Source: Streptomyces sp. DI166 | GTDB taxonomy: Bacteria > Actinomycetota > Actinomycetes > Streptomycetales > Streptomycetaceae | Reading direction: 5' to 3' | DNA: 64,000 nucleotides | Assembly: GCF_900091315.1 (NCBI RefSeq) | Contig: NZ_FLSP01000012.1 | Coordinates: 1-64,000 of the forward strand | Part shown: positions 38,808 to 47,806 of the stretch, piece by piece | Position numbering within the stretch: position 1 is the first letter of the stretch | How the letters are laid out: the number at the start of each line of letters is the position of its first letter | Made by a program: the position numbers and the translations under genes | Notes under the pieces: model-generated | Databases searched by the model: none | Told to the model about the DNA's origin: nothing | What the model saw: only the letters and a program-made list of their open reading frames with translations

Positions 38808-40668
38808 ACGCGACAGCATCCGCGAGGACGAGCGCCTCGGCATCGGCGAGGACGAGCGCCTCGGCGTCCGCGAGGACGAGCGCGCCAGCATCGGCGAAGA
38901 CGAACGCGACAGCATCGGCGCGGACGAACGCGTCGGCGTCCGCGACCTGTTCGCGCTGCTCCTGCAGCGGCGGACGACCGTCGTCTGGGCGCTCACCCTG
39001 ACCGTCATCGGCACCGCGCTCGGGCTGCTGCAGCCGCTGATGACGATGCGGCTGATCGACCGGGTGGGGACCGGGCAGTCGCTGCTCTGGCCGGCCCTGC
39101 TGCTCGCGGGGCTGTTCGCCGCCCAGGCCTGTATCGAGGGCGTGGGCCAGTTCCTGCTCGACGTGGTCGGCGAGGGCGTCGTACTGCGGCTGCGCAAGAA
39201 CCTGACCAACCGGTTGCTGCTCGTCCGTATCGACGTCTTCGACCGCCACCGGGTCGGCGATCTGCTCTCCCGTGTGGGAACGGACACGACCGTGCTGCGC
39301 GACATGGTGGCGGGCAGCTTCGTCCAGCTCGTCACCGTGACGCTCACCGCCGTCGGGACGGCGGGACTGATGCTGTGGATCGACCCCCTCATGTTCGCCG
39401 TCGTCATCGGCACGATCGTCGCCGCGGCGGTCCTCGTCGCCGGTGTCATGACCGGTATCCGCGGGGCCACCGAGCAGTCCCTCACGGACGTCGGCACCAT
39501 GACGGCCGACCTCGAACAGGCGCTGGGCAACATCCGGACCGTGCGCGCCTGCGGAGCCGAACTCCGTGAGGCCGAGCGCATCGGCGCGGACGCGGAGGCC
39601 GCCTGCGCGAGCGGGGTGCGCTCCGCGCGCCTGGGCTCCCTCGTGTCGCCGATGATGGAGGTCGCGGTCAATGGCTCGTTCCTGCTCGTCCTCCTCATCG
39701 GCGCGGTACGCGTCTCGAACGGCGACATGACCATCAGCGAGCTGGTCGCCTTCCTGCTCTACGCGACCTATCTGGTGATGCCGCTGGCCGGACTCTTCAG
39801 CGCGATCAGCCTCATCCAGCGCGGCCTCGGGTCCCTCAAGCGCATTCAGGAGACCCTGAAGCTGCCCGTCGAGACCACCCCGGACCCCTGCGAGGTCCCG
39901 GCCCAAGGGCCCGGCCCGCTGCTCGAACTGAGGGACGTCTCCTTCGCGTACGGGGACCGCCAGGTCCTGAGCGGGGTGTCCCTGCAGATCCCGGAGCGCG
40001 GATACCTCGCCATGGTGGGCAGATCCGGCGCAGGCAAGACCACCGTGACCTCCCTCATCGAGCGCTTCCACGACCCGGACGAGGGAACGGTGCTCTTCCG
40101 GGGCACCGACCTCGGACGGCTGGAACACCGGGCCTACCGGCGGCACGTGGCACTGGTGGAACAGCACACGCCGCTGCTCTACGGATCACTGCGGCACAAC
40201 CTCACCTACGCCGCGCCGGACGCGTCCGAGGACGCCATCCGCGACGTGCTCGACACCGTCGACCTCGGCCCGCTCGTACGGCGCCTGCCGGACGGGCTCG
40301 ACACCGAGGTGGGCGAGCGGGGGCTGCGGCTGTCGGGCGGTGAGCGTCAGCGCGTGGCCATCGCCCGCGCCCTGCTCGCCGAGCCCGATCTGCTGGTGCT
40401 CGACGAGCCCACCTCGCACCTCGACACCATCAGCGAGGCCGAACTCGCCGAAGCCCTGCTGAAGGTGTCCGAACGCTGTGCGCTGCTGGTCATCGCCCAC
40501 CGGCTGTCGACGGTCCGTGCCGCGCCGAGCATCGTCGTCATGGACAGCGGCCGGGTCAGCTCCGTGGGCACCCATGAAGAGCTCCTCGTCCGTGACCGCA
40601 TGTACGGGCAGTTGGTCGAGAGCCATCTGATCCAGTCGGAGAAGTCCGCGCAGGAGCCGGCGCGGTGA
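38785..40668 (+). CDS. Lasso ABC exporter (D protein)
   Basis: 627 aa, a half-transporter with membrane and nucleotide-binding domains. After an unusual N-terminus come about six membrane helices (65-340). The ATPase domain has Walker A GRSGAGKTT near 413, signature LSGGERQRVAIARALL and Walker B LLVLDEPTSHLD near 535. It exports the mature lasso peptide and so gives immunity. Residues 7-54 consist of six 8-residue repeats of the form DERxxIxE, encoded by 24-bp units at 38803-38946. They are charged and precede the first membrane helix. The ATG at 38785 lies inside the B2 gene. Confidence 0.92.
   Translation: MAGTAGDERDSIREDERLGIGEDERLGVREDERASIGEDERDSIGADERVGVRDLFALLLQRRTTVVWALTLTVIGTALGLLQPLMTMRLIDRVGTGQSLLWPALLLAGLFAAQACIEGVGQFLLDVVGEGVVLRLRKNLTNRLLLVRIDVFDRHRVGDLLSRVGTDTTVLRDMVAGSFVQLVTVTLTAVGTAGLMLWIDPLMFAVVIGTIVAAAVLVAGVMTGIRGATEQSLTDVGTMTADLEQALGNIRTVRACGAELREAERIGADAEAACASGVRSARLGSLVSPMMEVAVNGSFLLVLLIGAVRVSNGDMTISELVAFLLYATYLVMPLAGLFSAISLIQRGLGSLKRIQETLKLPVETTPDPCEVPAQGPGPLLELRDVSFAYGDRQVLSGVSLQIPERGYLAMVGRSGAGKTTVTSLIERFHDPDEGTVLFRGTDLGRLEHRAYRRHVALVEQHTPLLYGSLRHNLTYAAPDASEDAIRDVLDTVDLGPLVRRLPDGLDTEVGERGLRLSGGERQRVAIARALLAEPDLLVLDEPTSHLDTISEAELAEALLKVSERCALLVIAHRLSTVRAAPSIVVMDSGRVSSVGTHEELLVRDRMYGQLVESHLIQSEKSAQEPAR
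38803..38946 (+). repeat. Six 24-bp in-frame repeats in the lasso exporter
   Basis: Codes DERDSIRE, DERLGIGE, DERLGVRE, DERASIGE, DERDSIGA and DERVGVRD in a row. The unit is a multiple of 3, so copy number can vary without breaking the gene. Confidence 0.9.
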
Positions 40669-40973
40669 CCCCGACCGCCCGCGACCTTCCGGAAGCCCGG
40701 CGGCACGAGCCCCACTGGATCGCCGCCCTGCAGCGGCTGGACCGGCTGACTCCGCGGGAGTCGGAGGTCTTCGTCCTGATGGCGGAAGGACTGTCGAACG
40801 AGGACATGGCGGACCGGCTCCATTTGACCGAACGGACCGTGCGCGCCCATTTGTCGGCCATTACTGAAAAGCTGGAACTGAATTCGCGTCTGCGTCTCTG
40901 CCTGGCGTCGTACGCCTTTCGGAATACTGTCGCCGACGACAATATGTGCCGATGCGGCCGACGAGGAGAATAG
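40665..40973 (+). CDS. Small LuxR-type HTH regulator at the end of the lasso operon
   Basis: 102 aa from GTG 40665, overlapping the exporter stop. It consists almost only of a LuxR/GerE DNA-binding domain (LTPRESEVFVLMAEGLSNED, LTERTVRAHLSAITEKL, about residues 27-85), with no receiver or sensor domain and a CRCG motif near the end. It is translationally coupled to the lasso operon and immediately followed by a hairpin and then the lanthipeptide precursor, so it could link the two clusters. The target is unknown. Confidence 0.85.
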   Translation: MTPTARDLPEARRHEPHWIAALQRLDRLTPRESEVFVLMAEGLSNEDMADRLHLTERTVRAHLSAITEKLELNSRLRLCLASYAFRNTVADDNMCRCGRRGE

Positions 40974-41005
40974 GAATCACGCAGAGGCCGTTTCTGCGTG
41001 ATTCC
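40973..41005 (+). terminator. Hairpin between LuxR gene and lanthipeptide precursor
   Basis: GGAATCACGCAGA (40973-40985), loop GGCCGTT, TCTGCGTGATTCC (40993-41005): a perfect 13-bp stem that begins on the last base of the LuxR stop codon. It should end most lasso-operon transcripts, or act as an attenuator if the lanthipeptide genes are read through from the lasso promoter. Confidence 0.8.
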
Positions 41006-41042
41006 GCCGCCGGGCGGAATTCATCACCGGAAAGGAAATGAC

Positions 41043-41225
41043 ATGGCCGGCAACGAATTCGATCTGGACGTCCGGGTCACCTCGCCGTCCGCGGGCGCCG
41101 TGGACCAACCGATGTCCATCTCGTCGCTGCTCACGCGGTCGCTCTGCACCCGCGTGACCTGCCGAGGCACCTGCACCTGTGTCTGCACCACCAACTGCAC
41201 CGCGGGCTGCGTTCAGCAGCCCTGA
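41043..41225 (+). CDS. lanA: Class I lanthipeptide precursor, Cys-rich
   Basis: 60 aa from ATG 41043, with GGAAAGGAA upstream. The leader has FDLDV at residues 6-10, the class I LanB-binding box. The C-terminal half holds seven Cys (35, 40, 44, 46, 48, 52, 56) among many Thr/Ser, ending NCTAGCVQQP. The segment LLTRSLCTRVTC recalls the S-L-C-T start of nisin-like lipid II binders but lacks Pro-Gly in ring B. The leader cut site is not obvious (QPMS near 22-25 is a candidate). The stop codon is the first triplet of a 16-bp tandem repeat array. Confidence 0.93.
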   Translation: MAGNEFDLDVRVTSPSAGAVDQPMSISSLLTRSLCTRVTCRGTCTCVCTTNCTAGCVQQP

Positions 41226-41350
41226 CGGGACGAAGCCCTGACGGGACGCAGTCCTGACATGACGAAGCCCTGACGGGACGAAGCCCTGACGGGACGAAGC
41301 CCTCATGGAACACAGTCCTGACATGACGAAGCCCTGACGGGACGCAGTCC
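41223..41350 (+). repeat. Eight 16-bp tandem repeats beginning at the precursor stop codon
   Basis: Units of exactly 16 bp, consensus TGACGGGACGAAGCCC, at 41223, 41239, 41255, 41271, 41287, 41303, 41319 and 41335. Units 2, 6 and 8 share the ending CAGTCC, and 3 and 7 share TGACATG, so the array grew by multi-unit duplication. The first TGA is the lanA stop. Since 16 is not a multiple of 3, repeated TGAs close all three frames. Confidence 0.95.
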
Positions 41351-41395
41351 CGAACGGGACCGGGCCCGTCGCACCGAACGGGGCTCACGTTCGAC

Positions 41396-41434
41396 AACGG
41401 GTGTTGCCGTGGAAGCAGCACGGCAACACCCGTT
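41396..41434 (+). terminator. 16-bp stem hairpin between lanA and lanC
   Basis: AACGGGTGTTGCCGTG (41396-41411), loop GAAGCAG, CACGGCAACACCCGTT (41419-41434), with no mismatch and a short T run. A partial terminator here would favour precursor over enzyme transcript, as is usual in lanthipeptide operons. Confidence 0.85.
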
Positions 41435-41474
41435 TCCGCCACGACGCCGAGCGGCCGCGACACGAGGGATGGAC

Positions 41475-42818
41475 ATGCTGGAGAACCGGGAGACGGCCCA
41501 GGGGTCGGTTCGGGGCGACGGGGACTCGGACTCACTCACCGAACGCGCACACCGCGCGGTCCGTCTCGTAGCCGAACGGACCGCGACCACCGACCAGGTG
41601 GCCGAACTGGCCCTGACCGCCGCGGAACAGGCGGTGCACCCCGTGGGCTGGTACCCGCCGAGCCTCAGTCACGGCCAGGCCGGAACCGCGCTGCTGCACC
41701 TGTACGCCGCCCGCGCCGGGCTCGGCGACCGGGAGACCGCCTTCACACACATCCGGGAGGCCGTGCTCAGCACCCGGGTCGTACCGCTGGAGAATCCCGG
41801 GATCTTCGGCGGAACCAGTGGACTTGCCCTGGCCCTGGCCGACTGCGCCGCGGACGAACCGCGCTTCCTGCCGAGTCTGCACCGCGTGCACGAGCAGCTC
41901 GCCGCCCAGGTCCTCGACACCGACTACCGCGCCGTCGAACGCGTCCTGAGCGACGCCGACTACGACTGGATCGGCGGAGCGGCCGGCGTACTCGCGTACC
42001 TAGCCACGGTCGAGGACCCGAGCCCCGCCGTCCGCGAGGCCGTGCGCCGGCTCCTCGACTACCTGGTGTGGCTGAGCGAGCCGGCGCAGGCCGAGCGCAC
42101 CCCGCGCCGCTGGCTGCTCGTCCCCGACGCCTACCCGCCCGTCGGGGACTACCACGCCAGATATCCCCACGGGTACCTCAACCTGGGCTACTCGCACGGC
42201 GTTCCCGGAGTCGCCGCGGCGCTCGCGGCGGCGGTCGCTGCGGGTCACCGGCACCCGGGGCTCGAATCGGCCGTGGCCACGCTCACCTCCTGGATTCTCG
42301 GGCACCGGACCGCCGACGAGTTCGGCCCGCTGTGGCACGACGGCGTGCCGGTCGACGAGCACGGCGAAGAGCGGCCCCGGACCCACGGCCACGACCGGAT
42401 CGCCTGGTGCTACGGCACCGCGGGGGTCGCCTCGGCCCTGCTCGACGTCGCCCGCGCCACGGGTGACAGCGACCTGCTGACCACCGCGGTCACCGCGTTC
42501 GAGGCCGTCCTGCGCAGGGCGGAGCAGGCCGGTCCGTTGTCGCCCACCCTGTGTCACGGACAGGCCGGACTGCTGATGATGTGCCGCGCCTTCGCACCCT
42601 GGAGCCGCCTGGCGCGGGAACGGACACCGGTCCTGCTCGACCGTCTGCTCGACCACTCCGACGAGGCACGCCCGGCGGTGTTCGCCGATCACGAGGTGCC
42701 CGGAAACCTGGTGGACGACCCGGGCCTGCTCACCGGAGCCGCCGGCGTGGCCCTCGCGATCCTCGCGGCCCTGAACGACGACCGTCCGGCCTGGTTCCGG
42801 GCCTTCTTCGCAAGGTGA
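41475..42818 (+). CDS. lanC: LanC lanthionine cyclase (second cluster)
   Basis: 447 aa from ATG 41475, which has GAGGG 6 bp upstream; ATG 41469 is nearly as good. Zinc ligands: Cys in IAWCYGTAG and Cys-His in TLCHGQAG, with the His-Gly loops SLSHGQAGTALLHLY and SHGVPGVAAAL typical of the toroid. It forms the thioether rings of the Cys-rich peptide. It overlaps lanB by one base (TGATG). Confidence 0.93.
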   Translation: MLENRETAQGSVRGDGDSDSLTERAHRAVRLVAERTATTDQVAELALTAAEQAVHPVGWYPPSLSHGQAGTALLHLYAARAGLGDRETAFTHIREAVLSTRVVPLENPGIFGGTSGLALALADCAADEPRFLPSLHRVHEQLAAQVLDTDYRAVERVLSDADYDWIGGAAGVLAYLATVEDPSPAVREAVRRLLDYLVWLSEPAQAERTPRRWLLVPDAYPPVGDYHARYPHGYLNLGYSHGVPGVAAALAAAVAAGHRHPGLESAVATLTSWILGHRTADEFGPLWHDGVPVDEHGEERPRTHGHDRIAWCYGTAGVASALLDVARATGDSDLLTTAVTAFEAVLRRAEQAGPLSPTLCHGQAGLLMMCRAFAPWSRLARERTPVLLDRLLDHSDEARPAVFADHEVPGNLVDDPGLLTGAAGVALAILAALNDDRPAWFRAFFAR

Positions 42819-45800
42819 TGCGCATGTCCCGGTATGTACCCGCCGACTTCTACCTGCTGCGCGCTCCCGCGCTGCCCGTGCAGACCTATCTCGACTTGAT
42901 GAGCGACCCGGAGCTGACCACCGACGCCCTGTTACGGCTGGCCCAGGAACCGGAGGTCCGGCGGGCGGTCTTCGTCGCCAGTGAGGGCCTGGCGGAAGGG
43001 CTGGCGCACCTGGAGCGGATGTCCCCCAGGAGTGTGGCGCGGCTGCACTCGCGGCTGTGGCGCTATCTCACCCGTATGTCGACCCGGCCCACCCCCTTCG
43101 GGGCGTTCTCGGGCGTGGCCGCCGGGACCTTCTCCGGGCGCACCACCGCGCGGCTGGAGAGCCCGGTCATCGGGCGCGGCCGGGTGCGCGCGGACATGGC
43201 GTGGATTCTCGCCTGCATCGAGCGTTTGGAGACCGACCCGAAGATCTGGCGGGGGCTCGGGATCGTCCGCAACGCCACCGCCCATGTCTCCGGCGACCGC
43301 ATGGTCCTGCCGCACGCCGACGTCTACGGCAGGAGCGACCGCAGCTCGGTCCGTGTACGGGCGACTCCCGCCGTCCACACCGTGCTGGACACCGCTGCGA
43401 CCCCCGTGACGTACCAGGAGATCACCGACGCGCTGTCGGCCGCCTTCCCCGAGGCGTCCGGTGCGGCCAAGGAGAGCCTGGTGCAGCGGCTGTGGGACCT
43501 CAACTTCCTCACCAGTGACCTGCGTCCGCCCCAGACGTCGGCCAGGCCCGAGGAGTACCTGCTCGACCGGCTCGCCGAAGTCCCGCGTGCGGCCGACGCA
43601 GCCGACGCAGCCGACGTGATCGACGTGGTCGAGCGGCTGCGCGAGGTCGTCGAGCTGATCCGGCACGCGGACGACCCGGCCTCGTTCGCGCAGCTGCGCA
43701 CGGCCCAGGAAAAGCTCGTACCGGGCTACAGGGGCCAGACCTACCAGCTCGACTCCGCCATCGACCTGCGGTCGGACGAGCTCAACCGGTCCGTCGCCGA
43801 GGCGGCGGCCGACACGGTGGACGTCCTCATGCGCCTGAGCGCGGCCACGGTCCCCGGCAACTCCCACCTGAAGCGGTACCGGGAGGACTTCCTGGAACGG
43901 TACGGCCAGGGCGTACGCGTCCCCGTCCTGGAACTGCTCAGCCCGGACCAGGGCCTGGACGCCCCCGAGTCCTACACCGAGCCGCCCCGCACGGCCGGCC
44001 CGTCCGGCGGCGTCGAGCCCGAGGACAGCTCCGACTACGACCGTGCCGTCGTCGAGTTCGCGCAGTGGGCTTGGCGCGACGGATCCCTCGAAGCGGAACT
44101 CACCGACTCCTGGCTCGACCGCCTCGCCCCCGAGGCGTCCCCAGGACCGCTGCTCCCCACGATGGACCTCTACCTGCAGCTTGAGGCCGCCGACCGGCAG
44201 GCCGTCGACCGGGGCGAGTGGCGGGCCGTCGTCCGCGCCGACGGCCTCGCCCACGGCGGTCGCACCTTCGGCCGCTTCTTCGACCTGCTCGGCGATGGCC
44301 TCGTGGACCGGCTGCGCGAACTCGCCCGCCGGGAGGAACAACTCCAGCCCCACGTGGTCCACGCGGAACTGGCCTATCTCCCCACCTACGGCAGGGCGGG
44401 GAACGTCGCCGCGCACCCGGGCCTGCGCGGATACGAGATACCCGTCAACACCGGCCCGTCGGTGCCCGCCGACCGGGTGCTGCCCCTGGACGACATCCTG
44501 GTGGGCGCCGACGACCGGCGCTTCCACCTGTGGTCGCGGCGGCTCGACCGCGAGGTCGTCGTGACACAGCACCACATGCTCAGCCCGCTGGCCGCCCCGA
44601 ACGTCGCCCGCTTCCTGCTGGAGGCATCGCAGGACGGGTATGTGATGCCCGGCGGATTCCACTGGGGTCCCGTCTCCCACGCGGCGTTCCTGCCCCGGGT
44701 GACCCGCGGCAAAGTGGTGCTCCGGCCCGCCGAGTGGCGGCTGAACGGCCGTGACCTCAAGGACCCAACGGAACGCGCAGACCGCACAGACCTAACGGAC
44801 CGCACGGACCGCACGGACCGCACGGACCGCACGGACCCAACGGACCTCAAGGACCTCAAAAACCTCAAGGCCCTCACGGCATGGCGCAAGCGATGGCACG
44901 TACCACGCCATGTGTACCTCGTGGAGCATGACAACCGGCTGCTGCTCGACCTCGACCACCCCCGCTGCGTCGCCGAACTGCGGGAGGAGGTCCGCCGCAA
45001 GAACGGTGCGGCCGTGCTGCTCCACGAGATGCTGCCTGACTTCGCTCACCACTGGCTGAGCGACGACGCCGGGCGGCGGTACACCGAGGAGATCGTCATC
45101 CCCGTGGTGGCCGCCGACCCCGGGACCGTGCACCGTGGCGGGGCCGGACCCCGGATGGAGATCCCGGCACGGCGCTACGTGCCGGGCAGCGAATGGTCGT
45201 ACATCAAGCTGTACGCCGCCTTCGAACGCCACGACGAGATCATCGCCGGTCCGCTGCGCGAACTCGTCGCGGAACTGCGTACGCAGGACGCCGTGGACCG
45301 GTGGTTCTACATCCGGTACGCCGATCCCCGCCCGCATCTGCGCATCCGGGTGCGCAGCGACCGGGCGGGGATGCTCGGGCGCCTCGGCGCCTGGGGCAAG
45401 AGCGTGGTGGACAGCGGACTCGCCCAGGACCTCGCCATGGACAGCTACTGTCCCGAGACCCTGCGCTACGGCGGCCCCGACACCTTCGACGCGGTCGAGC
45501 GGCTCTTCGAGGCGAACAGCGACGCCACCGCTGAACTGATCGCGCAACGCGCGGAGTTGCCGGAGTTGGCGGACGAGCATGTGGCCATGGCCGCGGTGGA
45601 CACCCTCTTCCACCAGTGGGGCGTCCCCCTCGCCGATCGCCTGGACCTGCTCCCCGGCCACGGCGACGACGGCGCCACCCGCGACGACTTCCGCAAGCGA
45701 CGCGACTACCTCTGCGAACTGCTGCTGCCCTGGGACCGGTTCACCCACGACCGGGGCCGCGACCACCGCCTGCGGATCTCGGCGGCCCTCGCGCCCCAGG

Positions 45801-46015
45801 CTCCGGCCGTCCGCGCCGCGGCCGCGGCGGTCGGCGAGGCCGCCCGGCGCGAGCGTCTCGCGGTGCCGTTCGCCCATGTCCTCGGCAGCCTCGCCCATAT
45901 GCAGGTCAACCGCCTGCTGTCGGTCGACAGGACCCGGGAGCAGCGCACGTACGGGCTGCTGCGGCACACCCTGCGCGCCCTGCGCGGCCGGCTGGCCGCC
46001 GAGGAGGCCAAGTGA
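42818..46015 (+). CDS. lanB: LanB lantibiotic dehydratase (second cluster)
   Basis: 1065 aa from ATG 42818, which overlaps the lanC stop; ATG 42824 is an alternative. N-terminal glutamylation domain (FYLLRAPALPVQTYLDLM, RMSTRPTPFGAFSGVAAGTF). The C-terminal elimination domain from about 790 has WSYIKLYAAFERHDEIIAG and RWFYIRYADPRPHLRIRV. Residues 660-671 are four TDR tripeptides in a charged linker, from a 9-bp tandem repeat. Codon 39 is TTA (42932-42934), so production should be bldA-dependent. It is coupled to the exporter gene by a GTGA overlap. Confidence 0.93.
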   Translation: MRMSRYVPADFYLLRAPALPVQTYLDLMSDPELTTDALLRLAQEPEVRRAVFVASEGLAEGLAHLERMSPRSVARLHSRLWRYLTRMSTRPTPFGAFSGVAAGTFSGRTTARLESPVIGRGRVRADMAWILACIERLETDPKIWRGLGIVRNATAHVSGDRMVLPHADVYGRSDRSSVRVRATPAVHTVLDTAATPVTYQEITDALSAAFPEASGAAKESLVQRLWDLNFLTSDLRPPQTSARPEEYLLDRLAEVPRAADAADAADVIDVVERLREVVELIRHADDPASFAQLRTAQEKLVPGYRGQTYQLDSAIDLRSDELNRSVAEAAADTVDVLMRLSAATVPGNSHLKRYREDFLERYGQGVRVPVLELLSPDQGLDAPESYTEPPRTAGPSGGVEPEDSSDYDRAVVEFAQWAWRDGSLEAELTDSWLDRLAPEASPGPLLPTMDLYLQLEAADRQAVDRGEWRAVVRADGLAHGGRTFGRFFDLLGDGLVDRLRELARREEQLQPHVVHAELAYLPTYGRAGNVAAHPGLRGYEIPVNTGPSVPADRVLPLDDILVGADDRRFHLWSRRLDREVVVTQHHMLSPLAAPNVARFLLEASQDGYVMPGGFHWGPVSHAAFLPRVTRGKVVLRPAEWRLNGRDLKDPTERADRTDLTDRTDRTDRTDRTDPTDLKDLKNLKALTAWRKRWHVPRHVYLVEHDNRLLLDLDHPRCVAELREEVRRKNGAAVLLHEMLPDFAHHWLSDDAGRRYTEEIVIPVVAADPGTVHRGGAGPRMEIPARRYVPGSEWSYIKLYAAFERHDEIIAGPLRELVAELRTQDAVDRWFYIRYADPRPHLRIRVRSDRAGMLGRLGAWGKSVVDSGLAQDLAMDSYCPETLRYGGPDTFDAVERLFEANSDATAELIAQRAELPELADEHVAMAAVDTLFHQWGVPLADRLDLLPGHGDDGATRDDFRKRRDYLCELLLPWDRFTHDRGRDHRLRISAALAPQAPAVRAAAAAVGEAARRERLAVPFAHVLGSLAHMQVNRLLSVDRTREQRTYGLLRHTLRALRGRLAAEEAK
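44795..44830 (+). repeat. Four 9-bp in-frame repeats in lanB
   Basis: ACGGACCGC repeated exactly four times, coding TDR-TDR-TDR-TDR, within a longer stretch of TDx/LKD imperfect repeats (about 44750-44875). It falls in a linker between conserved blocks of the dehydratase. Confidence 0.9.
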
Positions 46016-47796
46016 TCTGGCTCCGTGTGCTGCGGCTGTTCTGGAAGCTGAGCGCCCGGCGGGTCACCGCGTTCGCGGTCGTCTCGGTCCTGTCGGCCGC
46101 GATCCCGGGCGTGCAGGTCGCCCTGACGGCGAGCGCGGTGCAGTCCGTCGCGCACGCCGCGGGCGGCAGCGACGGAGCACAGGGCCAGGCCCTGCGGGCC
46201 GGCGTCGCCATGCTGCTGATCGCCGTGGCCGGACACACGCTGGACGTGTGGGGACAGTACCTGGACTCGCTGCTGCGCCTGGAACTCACCACCAGGATCG
46301 GTGAGATGGTGATGGTCAAGGGCACCCGGCTCGACCTGGAGCAGTACGAGAACGCCGAGTCGTACGACAACCTCCAGCGCGCCTTCCAGGAAAGCAGCGG
46401 GGGCCGTATCTACCAGCTGTTCTCGGAACTGCTCACGGTCAGCCGCGAGCTGGTCACCGTGGTCTCGGTGAGCGTCGTGCTGTTCGCCTGGTCGCCCTGG
46501 GTGGCCGTGTTCATCCTGGTGTCACCGGTCCCGTCGGTGGTCGCCCACATAATCTACACGCACAAGGCGTACGCCGTCGAATACGGGCGCGCGGCCGATC
46601 GCCGCCGGATGTACTACTACCAGTACCTGACCGCGACGGATCACTCGTTCAAGGAAGTGCGCCTGTTCCAGCTCGGACCGCAGTTCGTCGCGCGGTACCG
46701 CCGGCTGGCCCGGGAGTTCTTCCGGGTCGACCGGCGGCTGGCACGCAGCCAGTCGGCCATCGTCGGCGCGCTGGGCGCGCTGAGCGTCCTGGCCTCCTCC
46801 GGCGCGCTGCTGTGGGCCATCGCCTCGGCCGCGGACGACGGACAGGTGGGCCGACTGGCCGGTTATCTGCAGTCCATGGGGGCCGTCCAGGCGTCGGCGC
46901 ACGGCATGCTCCTCGGGATCGCCTCGCTCTACAAGGACACGCTCTTCCTCGGGAACCTCTTCGCCTTCCTGGACCTCCCGGAACGTCGGATCACCGGCGG
47001 AACGCGCCCGTTCCCGGCGAAGCTGCGCAAGGGCATCGAGTTCCGCGATGTCAGCTTCGTCTACCCCGGCACCGACCGGCTCGTCCTGGACGGTGTCGAC
47101 TTCCTGCTGCCCGCGGGCGAGTGCGTGGCGCTCGTCGGCCAGAACGGCGCGGGGAAGACAAGCGTCGTCAAACTGCTCACCCGGCTGTACGAGCCGACGG
47201 GCGGCCGGATCCTGATCGACGACGTACCGATCGAGGAGTACGACCTCGACGACCTGCATCGTCATATCGGCGTCATCTTCCAGGACTTCATCCGCTACGA
47301 GATGTCCGTCCGCGACAACATCGGCTTCGGCCGGGTCGAGGCGATGGACGACGACGAGCGCCTGCGGGCCGCCGCGACGGCCGGCGGAGCCGACACCATC
47401 GTGGCGGACCTCCCCGACCGCTACGACACCATGCTCGGCAGGCACTTCGAGGAAGGCCGGCAACTGTCGGGCGGCCAGTGGCAGAAGGTGGCCCTGAGCC
47501 GGGCCTTCATGAGGAAGGCCCCGGTGGTCGTGCTCGACGAACCCACGTCGGCGATCGACGCCGAGGCCGAGGCCGAGATCTTCGGCCGGCTCCGTGACAT
47601 CGCGGGCGAGGCCACCTCCCTGATCATCGCCCACCGCTTCTCCACGGTACGCATCGCCGACCGGATCGTGGTCCTGGACCGGGGCAGGGTCATCGAGGAG
47701 GGCACCCACGACGACCTGCTCGGCGCCGACGGCGTATACGCCCATCTGTTCAATCTGCAGGCAGCGGGATATCTCGGCGAACCCGCCTCTCAGTGA
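46012..47796 (+). CDS. Lanthipeptide ABC exporter
   Basis: 594 aa from GTG 46012, overlapping the LanB stop. A half-transporter with a membrane domain (VTAFAVVSVLSAAIPGVQVAL, VVSVSVVLFAWSPWVAVFI) and an ATPase domain: Walker A GQNGAGKTS near 376, signature LSGGQWQKVALSRAFM, Walker B VVVLDEPTSAID near 505. It has no N-terminal C39 peptidase domain, so leader removal must be done elsewhere. Exports the lanthipeptide. Confidence 0.92.
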   Translation: MIWLRVLRLFWKLSARRVTAFAVVSVLSAAIPGVQVALTASAVQSVAHAAGGSDGAQGQALRAGVAMLLIAVAGHTLDVWGQYLDSLLRLELTTRIGEMVMVKGTRLDLEQYENAESYDNLQRAFQESSGGRIYQLFSELLTVSRELVTVVSVSVVLFAWSPWVAVFILVSPVPSVVAHIIYTHKAYAVEYGRAADRRRMYYYQYLTATDHSFKEVRLFQLGPQFVARYRRLAREFFRVDRRLARSQSAIVGALGALSVLASSGALLWAIASAADDGQVGRLAGYLQSMGAVQASAHGMLLGIASLYKDTLFLGNLFAFLDLPERRITGGTRPFPAKLRKGIEFRDVSFVYPGTDRLVLDGVDFLLPAGECVALVGQNGAGKTSVVKLLTRLYEPTGGRILIDDVPIEEYDLDDLHRHIGVIFQDFIRYEMSVRDNIGFGRVEAMDDDERLRAAATAGGADTIVADLPDRYDTMLGRHFEEGRQLSGGQWQKVALSRAFMRKAPVVVLDEPTSAIDAEAEAEIFGRLRDIAGEATSLIIAHRFSTVRIADRIVVLDRGRVIEEGTHDDLLGADGVYAHLFNLQAAGYLGEPASQ

Positions 47797-47806
47797 AGGC
47801 CAGTTC

